In this document: positions 53,390 through 62,284 of the stretch, one piece after another
Layout: every line of letters begins with the position of its first letter
Numbering within the stretch: the stretch's first letter is position 1
Assembly: GCF_029582805.1 (NCBI RefSeq)
Contig: NZ_JAKKUT010000001.1
Span: 365,068-429,067, forward strand
Direction: 5' to 3'
Origin: Candidatus Synechococcus calcipolaris G9
GTDB taxonomy: Bacteria > Cyanobacteriota > Cyanobacteriia > Thermosynechococcales > Thermosynechococcaceae
Length of the DNA stretch: 64,000 nt
Notes under the pieces: model-generated
What the model saw: only the letters and a program-made list of their open reading frames with translations
Databases searched by the model: none
Told to the model about the DNA's origin: nothing
Position numbers and translations under genes: made by a program

Positions 53390-54088
53390 TTATTTGGCAA
53401 GAGCTTCGCTCGGCATGCCTACTGCCACAGAAATGCTGGCTTTTTCAAGTTGCCGTTTGAACTGGGGCAGAATACGGCCACATTGACTGACAAACCCATT
53501 GAGCCAGTCCTGCATTTGTTGAATCTGCTCAAGGCTTAGGAAAATTTCTTTGCTGGAACGGGGATTCTGGCAGATAATTTCACCGGAACCCGTTACTTCA
53601 AAATCCGCAAACCAACTGCTGTGGGGCCGGGTGCAACGCCAGTAGTTAGCAATAATTAATTCACCTAGATACTTTTTCGCCAGTTGACTGACCTGGTTAT
53701 ATTGTTCCAGTACGTCCGCTAGGGAGATCAAGTGGGAGGATGATCCCGAATTGTCTAGGGGGCCACTCATATCTTGGAGGGGTAAGGTGGGATCCTGGAG
53801 GTCGCCAAAACCCATGGAGAGACCCATCAGGGCAAAGAGCTTGGCCTCTAGGTTGGCGATGTAGCTGTTGTAGGTTTGACCATTGCGACTGAGGGCTTGG
53901 TGCATCCGCACAATCAGGTCTAATTCGGTCAACTTAGTGGTGGCTAGGGATTCCAGCTTGATCAACTGATCGAGGAAGATTTTGTCGTCTCCTTCGGTAG
54001 ATGCATCCACGGGCAACAGTCCCAGTTCTTGGGCCCGCTCGGAAAGGAGGCGGCGGATGTAATAGCGAGTCATGGGAGAAAGTTGCAT
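53390..54088 (-). CDS. Conserved protein of unknown function, mostly helical
   Basis: A 232-residue soluble protein with no signal peptide. The first ~95 residues are helical (MTRYYIRRLLSERAQELGLL, then LTELDLIVRMHQALSR). The middle (~95-115) is rich in Gly, Pro and Ser. The second half has conserved Trp and Cys residues (IIANYWRCTRPHSSW, FVSQCGRILPQFKRQ). I do not recognise the family. It stands alone; the 209-base upstream gap has an AT-rich stretch (ctatatatatcata near 54151) that may hold the promoter. Confidence 0.7.
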   Translation of the reverse strand: MQLSPMTRYYIRRLLSERAQELGLLPVDASTEGDDKIFLDQLIKLESLATTKLTELDLIVRMHQALSRNGQTYNSYIANLEAKLFALMGLSMGFGDLQDPTLPLQDMSGPLDNSGSSSHLISLADVLEQYNQVSQLAKKYLGELIIANYWRCTRPHSSWFADFEVTGSGEIICQNPRSSKEIFLSLEQIQQMQDWLNGFVSQCGRILPQFKRQLEKASISVAVGMPSEALAK

Positions 54089-54297
54089 GGGAGTACCTCG
54101 GAGCTAGGGAAACAGATGAGTTAGGCTTTATTAAGTTTTGTAACCTGTTTCTATATATATCATAAGTCGGGGATCAGTGGGCTGATACTGTCAAATATAC
54201 GGAAAGTCGTGGATTTAAAATCGAAAATAATTGTTAAAAATCACTGATTTCTCCGTAGAATTACGGATACCCCTAGTGAAATTATACATTTTGTCCC

Positions 54298-54792
54298 CTA
54301 GGAGCGTCCTTGGCGCAGGTTCATCCGGCGAATCATCCAATAGCTAATAGATAGGGCCAAAACTGCAAAGGCTAGTCCTAGAAGTTTTTGGGCGATTTGA
54401 TCCTGATTGATATCGAGGATAATGATTTTGCGGGCGATCGCAATCAGGGATGTGACAATCACCAGTTCAACAATCTGGGATGACACATGGGTTTTTAGGT
54501 AGGCGGTAATATTTTCCAGGATTTCTAGGGCAACGAGAACATTAAGGAATAGGCCAAAAATCTTAACAATACTGGTGGTGAATTGGCCATAGGGGGGAAT
54601 AAAGAGTTCCTGGGTAAGGAATCGCCCCAAATCTACAATGGCAAATAAAACAACCAACAGCATCCCCACCGCTAGGGCGCGAATAGCGATCCCCTCAATT
54701 TGTTTGATTGCCCGAAGAAACTTTTCGTCACTATAAAAGAGGGCCATGAATTCACTGACAAGGGTCGCTAAACGATTCGCCCGGCGATTCAT
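54298..54792 (-). CDS. PsiE-family (phosphate-starvation-inducible E) membrane protein
   Basis: A 164-residue protein with four predicted membrane helices, the pattern of the PsiE family: GIAIRALAVGMLLVVLFAIV, the Pro-rich LFIPPYGQ, FLNVLVALEILENI and ELVIVTSLIAIARKIII. E. coli psiE responds to phosphate starvation, but the protein's function is not known. The ATG at 54792 lies three bases after the stop of the MBL-fold gene, so the two are very likely one operon. Confidence 0.88.
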   Translation of the reverse strand: MNRRANRLATLVSEFMALFYSDEKFLRAIKQIEGIAIRALAVGMLLVVLFAIVDLGRFLTQELFIPPYGQFTTSIVKIFGLFLNVLVALEILENITAYLKTHVSSQIVELVIVTSLIAIARKIIILDINQDQIAQKLLGLAFAVLALSISYWMIRRMNLRQGRS

Positions 54793-54795
54793 AGT

Positions 54796-55569
54796 CTAGG
54801 GTTGCCTCAGGGGCGTGGGGTCAAGGGATCGACTCTCCCAAGGGTTCAGCTGTAGAACCTGGGTATCTAAGCCTGCGATTTGAAGCTGTTCCTGAAATTG
54901 ATCCAGATCGCCATCAGCTTGAAAGAGGCGGGTGAGCCATCCCGAAAATTCTAGTTCCCCGGCTCCGGCAGTGGGGATCATATAGGTGGGGGTCAGACGT
55001 TGGGCCAGGTTGAGGGCTGCGACTCCTCCTTGAATAATGGCCCCTAGCAAGGGCAGGGTAATACTCACGAGGGGGGTAATCACCACATCTACAGTTGTTG
55101 GGGACTGTAATTGGGGATCGTGGTAGCCATGGGGTTCGTAATAGAGGGTTGTTTTAGAGGTTAATCCTTGGAGCAGGTAGCCATTTTCGTAGCGATTGGG
55201 GCCCACGGGGGAACCCAGGGTGGCTTGGATGTTGATATTGTTCCAGGTGTGATTCTCGCCAGGCTTTAGGGCAGTAACTTGGCTAAATCCTAGGGATCGG
55301 GCAATATCGGCGGCAGCAACGGAACCAATAACGGGAATTTGGCGATCGCACTGACTGAGGGTGGGGGGGTGGGTGTGGTCTGGTAATCCCTGGGAGAGCA
55401 AAATCAGATCGATATTTTCAGGTATGGGACGATCGTAGGGGCGTTGGGCCTTAAAAAACCAGGGAGTCTGACCAAACATTAGGGGGCCTACTAACCAGGG
55501 ATCCACCAAAATGCGGGTACCGTCGATCTGCCAAAGCCAAGAGTTACTGTCTAACCAGGTTAAGTCCAT
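54796..55569 (-). CDS. MBL-fold (metallo-beta-lactamase superfamily) protein with a changed metal motif
   Basis: A 257-residue protein of the UlaG-like MBL branch. The start, LTWLDSNSWLWQIDGTRILV then DPWL, is typical of this branch. The metal motif, normally HxHxDH, reads QGLPDHTH here, so the first two histidines are Gln and Leu while Asp-His are kept. This form also appears in cyanobacterial and plant relatives, so it may be a lineage feature. It may have lost one of the metal sites or use it differently. Followed by PsiE after three bases. Confidence 0.8.
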   Translation of the reverse strand: MDLTWLDSNSWLWQIDGTRILVDPWLVGPLMFGQTPWFFKAQRPYDRPIPENIDLILLSQGLPDHTHPPTLSQCDRQIPVIGSVAAADIARSLGFSQVTALKPGENHTWNNINIQATLGSPVGPNRYENGYLLQGLTSKTTLYYEPHGYHDPQLQSPTTVDVVITPLVSITLPLLGAIIQGGVAALNLAQRLTPTYMIPTAGAGELEFSGWLTRLFQADGDLDQFQEQLQIAGLDTQVLQLNPWESRSLDPTPLRQP

Positions 55570-55782
55570 GGTGTATCCCAGTTCAAGAATATTGACGTTA
55601 GCATTAGCATTGTAATATCCCGATCAACCCATTTTTGCCCTTGGGTCAGAAGCAGGTCTGCTTGCTCGCTTGTGGGGTTGGGTCTAAAGCGGTAAGCTTT
55701 TTCCATGCCACGTATCTTAACGCAGATATTGCCAAGCCATTTTCAAGCACGGGGTTTGAGACCCAGGAGTTAGGAGTTTTCG

Positions 55783-56391
55783 ATGAGTACGGTTTACACT
55801 CGTCCCCTTGCCCGTTTAATTGAACATCTCCAACGGTTGCCGGGTATTGGCCCCAAAACGGCTCAACGTCTAGCTCTGCATCTCTTAAAGCGACCGGAAG
55901 CAGAAATTCAGGCCCTTGCCCAAGCCCTTGTGGATGCCAAACAGCAAGTGGGGGTCTGCTCGGTTTGCTTCCATCTGTCCGCTGACCCCACCTGTGATAT
56001 TTGTAGGGCACCCCAGCGGGATGATTCAACCCTCTGTGTTGTTGCCGATTCCCGAGATGTGATTGCCATTGAAAAAACCCGGGAATACCGTGGTAAGTAC
56101 CATGTTCTTGGCGGATTGATCTCACCGATGGAAGGCATTACCCCCGATCACCTCCATCTCCATCCCCTGATTCAACGGGCTAGTCAACCCCAAATTACGG
56201 AAATTATTTTAGCGATCAATCCCAGTATTGAAGGGGAAACGACGACCCTCTACGTGGGTCAACTACTCAAACCCTTTGCTAAGGTGACTCGCATTGCCTT
56301 TGGTCTACCCGTGGGCGGTGATTTGGAGTATGCCGATGAAATTACCCTGGCGCGCGCCCTAGAGGGACGACGGGAACTGGATTGGCGTTAA
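55783..56391 (+). CDS. recR: Recombination mediator protein RecR
   Basis: RecR joins RecF and RecO to load RecA at gaps. The 202-residue protein has the helix-hairpin-helix [20 protein letters not shown] near residues 16-35, a zinc finger with Cys59, Cys62, Cys71 and Cys74, and a Toprim domain ([14 protein letters not shown], then [14 protein letters not shown]). The C-terminal Walker B-like part and [14 protein letters not shown] complete it. It faces the response-regulator gene tail to tail with a 12-base gap. Confidence 0.96.
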   Translation: MSTVYTRPLARLIEHLQRLPGIGPKTAQRLALHLLKRPEAEIQALAQALVDAKQQVGVCSVCFHLSADPTCDICRAPQRDDSTLCVVADSRDVIAIEKTREYRGKYHVLGGLISPMEGITPDHLHLHPLIQRASQPQITEIILAINPSIEGETTTLYVGQLLKPFAKVTRIAFGLPVGGDLEYADEITLARALEGRRELDWR

Positions 56392-56403
56392 TCACCTGAA
56401 TGG

Positions 56404-57123
56404 TTAGTGATGGGAGCCACTTGCTTGCATTTTTTTGATTAAGTTCACGACTTGGATCACGGTGCGCTTGAGGGCATCTAACTCCGTGTGCAACTGCTTA
56501 TTTTGGGCTTCTAGGGCGGCAATCTTGGCTCTATCAGCTCCCGAACCCCCACTTCCTTGGGCCTGTAGTTGCTCTACGGTGGCCTTTAACTGGGCAAAGG
56601 CGGCGGGATCAACCCCACCACTGGCTGCGGGGGCGGCATTTATTTGATCCTGAAGTTGACTGACAACGGTCTTGAGGGCCAGCAACTCAGAATGATCGAC
56701 TGCACCAGCAGCGGGTTGGGGTGTTGGTTCAGGTGCGGGTAGGGGGGCAAGGCGCGCTTTAGAAAAGGCTCGTTTAATGGCCTCTTCCAGATCCGCCTTT
56801 TCAAAGGGCTTCTCAATAAATTCAAACAGTTCAAAGGGTTCCCGGAGTTTTTCGGTGACTTCTTCCCGCCGACCAGACATAATCACGAGGGGAACACGCC
56901 CTAGAAGTTGTCGCTTTTCCAGTTCTTGGACGATTTCCCAACCACTTACCTTAGGCAAAATAAAATCCAGCATGATTAGGGTGGGAGTGGATTCGGTAAT
57001 TCTATCGAGACCTTCGCGGCCATCCTTTGCTTCGACGATTTCATAATCGCCCTCAGGAATCATGTCCCGTACCCGCATCCGAATGACTTTACTATCATCG
57101 ATAACAACTATTTTCTTTTGCAC
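56404..57123 (-). CDS. Response regulator with C-terminal coiled coil
   Basis: A 239-residue protein. The receiver spans residues 1-~120: Asp9 and Asp10 (VVIDDSKVIRMRV), Asp53 (MLDFILPKVSGWEIV), Lys104 (FIEKPF). After an Ala/Pro-rich linker (~125-140) come two coiled-coil segments (~145-165 and ~200-235) with a Gly/Ala-rich stretch between them. There is no DNA-binding domain, so it likely acts through protein contacts. No histidine kinase is adjacent. The upstream region holds 9-bp tandem repeats. Confidence 0.88.
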   Translation of the reverse strand: MQKKIVVIDDSKVIRMRVRDMIPEGDYEIVEAKDGREGLDRITESTPTLIMLDFILPKVSGWEIVQELEKRQLLGRVPLVIMSGRREEVTEKLREPFELFEFIEKPFEKADLEEAIKRAFSKARLAPLPAPEPTPQPAAGAVDHSELLALKTVVSQLQDQINAAPAASGGVDPAAFAQLKATVEQLQAQGSGGSGADRAKIAALEAQNKQLHTELDALKRTVIQVVNLIKKMQASGSHH

Positions 57124-57489
57124 GGAAACACCCCATTCTGATTATGAATAGAGACATAACTGACGCTATTGACGCTACCGACCCTACCGATGCTTAAATA
57201 GTTTCCTAGAACTGGGGCGATCGCCACGGAAATCAGTCCAAAGAAATCCTCAGGGAAACGTAATAGCCAGGTCAGAACTCGCTGAATCAAAATAACCACT
57301 CTTTTTTGATCATTGATCATGGAGGATGTCTGACGTATTCATAACACGTTATCATAAAAAGAAAAAATAATCTCTCTAATAATTAAATCCTCTTAATTAT
57401 TCCTCGTAACTTAATTTAGCCCGTTTCTATTTTTTATACTACTCCTAATACTGCTGTCGACTCGTTGATGTTAAGGGGACTATCAAAGC
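57124..57489. other. 366-base gap between divergent response-regulator and lipA genes
   Basis: The left half holds the 9-bp repeats at 57161-57187. The right half, from about 57350 to 57460, is AT-rich with several TAAT/TTAATT runs, and should hold the lipA promoter, but no clear pair of elements stands out. A minus-strand frame of 70 codons (57108-57320) overlaps the response-regulator start and is probably not a gene. Confidence 0.5.
57161..57187. repeat. Three imperfect 9-bp tandem repeats
   Basis: TGACGCTAT, TGACGCTAC and CGACCCTAC follow one another without spacers, then CGATGC as a fading fourth copy, 38 bases upstream of the response-regulator start (minus strand). Confidence 0.7.
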
Positions 57490-58374
57490 TTGAGTCAACC
57501 CACCATTGAACGACTACCGCCGTGGTTACATCAGCCCCTAGGCAAGGCCACTGAGATTTCTACGGTACAGCGACTCCTACGCCAATACCAAATCCACACC
57601 ATCTGTGAAGAGGGCCGTTGCCCCAATCGAGGGGAGTGCTATGGCCAGAAAACAGCCACGTTTCTACTGATGGGCCCGGTATGTACCCGCTCCTGTGCCT
57701 TTTGCCAAGTGGAGAAGGGACAGGCTCCCCACGGAATTGATCCCCAGGAGTCAGAAAAAATTACCGCTGCTGTCCAGGCCCTTGGCCTCCGCTATGTGGT
57801 GTTAACGGCCGTTGCTCGGGATGATTTGCCCGATCAGGGGGCCGGACAATTTGTGGCTACGATGAATGCTCTGCATCGCCTTGATCCGACCCTAGGCATT
57901 GAGGTACTAACCCCTGATTTTCGGATGGATAAAAACGGCCGCGGTTTAAGTCAACGGGATTGTGTAGCAATGATTGTGGCGGCGGGGCCAGCCTGCTATA
58001 ACCACAATCTAGAAACCGTTGCCCGACTCCAAGGGGTGGTGCGGCGGGGAGCAACCTATGGGTCATCGTTACAGGTTTTAGCTCTGGCGAAGAAAATAAA
58101 TGCTGCGATTCCCACTAAATCCGGTTTGATGTTGGGGTTGGGGGAGACGGAGACGGAGATCATTCAAGCCTTGGCGGATTTACGCTCCGTGGGCTGCGAT
58201 CGCCTGACATTGGGACAATACCTGCGGCCATCCCTAGCCCATTTACCCGTACAAAAATATTGGCATCCCGATGAATTTGTTCGCCTGGGGAACATTGCCA
58301 AAGAAATGGGGTTTGAACGGGTGAGATCGGGGCCCCTAGTGCGGAGTTCCTACCATGCCCATGACGAGAATTAG
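57490..58374 (+). CDS. lipA: Lipoyl synthase
   Basis: LipA inserts two sulphurs into protein-bound octanoyl groups using radical SAM chemistry. Cys39, Cys44 and Cys50 ([12 protein letters not shown]) hold the auxiliary cluster, Cys65, Cys69 and Cys72 (CTRSCAFC) the radical-SAM cluster, and the C-terminal RSSYHA supplies the Ser ligand. At 294 residues it is full length. The start is a TTG at 57490, with AAGGGG about 12 bases upstream; no ATG or GTG fits the family N-terminus. Cyanobacteria often have two lipA paralogues; this looks like a complete one. Confidence 0.95.
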   Translation: MSQPTIERLPPWLHQPLGKATEISTVQRLLRQYQIHTICEEGRCPNRGECYGQKTATFLLMGPVCTRSCAFCQVEKGQAPHGIDPQESEKITAAVQALGLRYVVLTAVARDDLPDQGAGQFVATMNALHRLDPTLGIEVLTPDFRMDKNGRGLSQRDCVAMIVAAGPACYNHNLETVARLQGVVRRGATYGSSLQVLALAKKINAAIPTKSGLMLGLGETETEIIQALADLRSVGCDRLTLGQYLRPSLAHLPVQKYWHPDEFVRLGNIAKEMGFERVRSGPLVRSSYHAHDEN

Positions 58375-58478
58375 GGTACGTTTGTGGGGCTATCCTTCTT
58401 GCCCTGATAGGATAGGTAAGGGGTTTCTCGGTAAATTTTCATACTTTTTCTGCAATATTTTCTAGAGGTGATGATCCT

Positions 58479-59936
58479 TTGACCGTTCGTGTCCGCATTG
58501 CTCCAAGTCCAACGGGTAACTTACATATTGGTACCGCCCGCACAGCCGTTTTTAATTGGCTGTATGGACGACATCATCAAGGAACGTTTATCCTCCGCAT
58601 TGAAGATACGGATCAGGAGCGATCGCGATCAGACTATACCGAAAATATTATCTCTGGACTAAAGTGGCTTGGATTAGATTGGGATGAGGGCCCCTTCTTT
58701 CAAACCCAACGTCTAGAGCATTACGAAGCAGCAGTGCAAACCCTCCTAGATGCTGGTTTAGCCTACTATTGCTACTGCACTCCCGCAGAACTCGATGACC
58801 TGCGGGCCCGCCAAAAAGCCAAGGGTCAGGCCCCCCGCTACGACAACCGCCACCGCAATTTAACCCCAGAGCAGCAGTCCGCCTTTGATGCGGAGGGTCG
58901 GGAGCCGGTGATCCGGTTCAAAATCGAAGACGATCGGCAAATTCAATGGACAGATCTCGTGCGGGGAACCGTGACCTGGAAAGGGGCTGACCTAGGTGGA
59001 GACATGGTAATTAGTCGGGCTGCGCCTCGGGGAACCATTGGCATTCCACTATATAACTTAGTTGTGGTCGTGGATGACATTGCCATGGGCATTACCGATG
59101 TCATTCGGGGTGAGGATCACATTGGCAATACACCGAAACAAATTTTGCTCTATGAGGCCCTAGGGGCACCCCTTCCCAATTTCGGCCATACGCCCCTGAT
59201 TTTGAATACGAGTGGTCAAAAACTTTCCAAACGGGATGGGGTTACATCCATTTCCGATTTTCAGGAGATGGGCTATTTAGCAGAGGCTCTGACTAACTAT
59301 ATGACCCTATTGGGATGGTCTCCCCCGGAGGAGCTATCGGAAATCTTTAACCTGTCCGCAGCGGCAGCAGTATTTTCCTTTGATCGGGTCAATAAGGCAG
59401 GAGCCAAGTTTGACTGGGATAAATTGAATTGGTTAAATAGCCAGTATCTTCACCAGATGCCCCTACCCCAATTGCTTGATCATCTCATCCGGGTTTGGCA
59501 GGGTGCAGGCTATGATTTTGACCCAACGGGCGATCGCCCCTGGCTAGAATCCTTAACGGCCCTCCTGCAACCCAGTTTAGTCAAATTGACCGATGCCATT
59601 GCCCAGGGACGGTTATTTTTTAATGAGCCACCGTCCATGGATGGGGAGGCGATCTCCCAGTTGAATCAATCGGGCAGTGATGAGGTCTTGACCCAACTTC
59701 TCCACGGACGGCAGTCCGAGGGACAATTGACCCCAGAGACGGCAAAGAGTCTAATTAATCACGCCACCAAAGCAGTGGGTGTCAAAAAAGGCTTAACCAT
59801 GAGAACCCTGCGGGCCGCCCTGACGGGAGCCATCCACGGCCCAGATTTAATCGAAACCTGGCTGATCCTGCATCAACGACGGTGGGATATACCGCGACTG
59901 GAGCGGGCAATCAGCCTTTACAGCAATAGTAATTGA
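58479..59936 (+). CDS. gltX: Glutamyl-tRNA synthetase
   Basis: The enzyme charges tRNA-Glu, which also feeds tetrapyrrole synthesis in cyanobacteria; the non-discriminating type may charge tRNA-Gln as well. The 485-residue class I synthetase has the HIGH motif as [12 protein letters not shown] and the KMSKS motif as KLSKR, with FILRIEDTD and [12 protein letters not shown] between. The start is a TTG at 58479 with AGAGGTGA about six bases upstream; no in-frame ATG fits. The gene faces atpC tail to tail with a ten-base gap. Confidence 0.97.
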   Translation: MTVRVRIAPSPTGNLHIGTARTAVFNWLYGRHHQGTFILRIEDTDQERSRSDYTENIISGLKWLGLDWDEGPFFQTQRLEHYEAAVQTLLDAGLAYYCYCTPAELDDLRARQKAKGQAPRYDNRHRNLTPEQQSAFDAEGREPVIRFKIEDDRQIQWTDLVRGTVTWKGADLGGDMVISRAAPRGTIGIPLYNLVVVVDDIAMGITDVIRGEDHIGNTPKQILLYEALGAPLPNFGHTPLILNTSGQKLSKRDGVTSISDFQEMGYLAEALTNYMTLLGWSPPEELSEIFNLSAAAAVFSFDRVNKAGAKFDWDKLNWLNSQYLHQMPLPQLLDHLIRVWQGAGYDFDPTGDRPWLESLTALLQPSLVKLTDAIAQGRLFFNEPPSMDGEAISQLNQSGSDEVLTQLLHGRQSEGQLTPETAKSLINHATKAVGVKKGLTMRTLRAALTGAIHGPDLIETWLILHQRRWDIPRLERAISLYSNSN

Positions 59937-59946
59937 TTATATAAAA

Positions 59947-60363
59947 TTAAATTTCCACAACCCCACCCGCCGCCTGTAGGCGGGCCCGGGCGCGGCGATA
60001 GGCTTGGGATGCTTGGATTTGGGCTTGCTTTGAATCACCCTGCTCCGCTTGGGCAAGTTTTGCTTGGGCCTCACTAAAGGCCGCTTTGGCCTCTTCTCGA
60101 TCAATGAGATCGCCCCGCTCCGCCCCGTTCACTAATACGGTGACTTCATTATTCTCAACTTCAGCAAATCCCCCCATCAGGGCGATCGCTACCCAATTTC
60201 GGTCTTCCCGTACCCGCATCACCCCTGTTTCTAGGGCCGTGATCAAGGGAGCATGATTAGACAAAACGCCCAACTGTCCCGTGGTACTGGGCAAAATAAC
60301 TTCTTCGGCGGGGGAATCCCAAACCGTTTTATCCGGGGCAATGACCCGCACAGCCATAACCAT
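59947..60363 (-). CDS. atpC: ATP synthase F1 epsilon subunit
   Basis: This subunit regulates the F1 motor. The N-terminal beta sandwich ([15 protein letters not shown], then [20 protein letters not shown]) is followed by the C-terminal helical hairpin ([16 protein letters not shown], then [10 protein letters not shown]). I place the start at the ATG at 60363, five bases after GGGAGG (60369-60374), for 138 residues; the ATG two codons later is also possible. The frame is open farther upstream but that part does not resemble the family. It follows the beta-subunit gene after 74 bases. In chloroplast naming this is atpE. Confidence 0.95.
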   Translation of the reverse strand: MVMAVRVIAPDKTVWDSPAEEVILPSTTGQLGVLSNHAPLITALETGVMRVREDRNWVAIALMGGFAEVENNEVTVLVNGAERGDLIDREEAKAAFSEAQAKLAQAEQGDSKQAQIQASQAYRRARARLQAAGGVVEI

Positions 60364-60437
60364 AACAACCTCCCAAATTTCGATAAAGAACCCAAGGGTG
60401 GGTTTCCCCACCCGACAAACCGAGTTAACGCTGGCCC

Positions 60438-61889
<1,452 letters not shown>

Positions 61890-61997
61890 CTATGCCTTAC
61901 CGTCTTGGTTATGTCTGGAGAGAAGTTTTAAGAGCCATGCTTACAAAAGCACCACTTTTTTCAAGTTACCACTAATGGGACAGGGGAAGTTCAGCCC

Positions 61998-62192
61998 TTA
62001 GCTCACCAATTCTATTTCGTCTTCAAAAAACCAGGTACTAGATTGATCATCAAAGGTGACGACTAAACCGATCGCACTGCCATCGGTCATTTTGTAGCCC
62101 TTGATTTCTCCGACTTTCCCTAGTTTTTTGATCACATCCTGGGCGACGCGATCGCGAATCCGGCAGACGCGCACTTTTTGCCCCACGTCCAT
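61998..62192 (-). CDS. petP: Cytochrome b6f complex subunit PetP (DUF2862)
   Basis: A 64-residue protein from the ATG at 62192, set by GGGAG five bases upstream (62198-62202); a frame start at 62204 adds four residues. MDVGQKVRVCRIRDRVAQDV, then LGKVGEIKGYKMTDGSAIGL, then the C-terminal STWFFEDEIELV, match PetP, an SH3-like peripheral subunit on the cytoplasmic face of cytochrome b6f, linked to electron-flow control in cyanobacteria. It lies near the ATP synthase pair, another thylakoid complex. Confidence 0.9.
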   Translation of the reverse strand: MDVGQKVRVCRIRDRVAQDVIKKLGKVGEIKGYKMTDGSAIGLVVTFDDQSSTWFFEDEIELVS

Positions 62193-62284
62193 AGCTACTC
62201 CCAAAACTCGTTAATCCTTGGTCATCCTACCAGGAAATTGCCGCTCAATTTACACCTTGTTGATTTAACTGCTAAATTTTTGGT

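Noticed and set aside
55592-55618. TTGACG...TAATAT upstream of recR
   Set aside because: The spacer is 15 bases, short for a sigma-70-type promoter, and the recR start is 165 bases away.
57108-57320. 70-codon minus-strand frame upstream of the response regulator
   Set aside because: It overlaps the regulator start, covers the 9-bp repeats, and has no family likeness.
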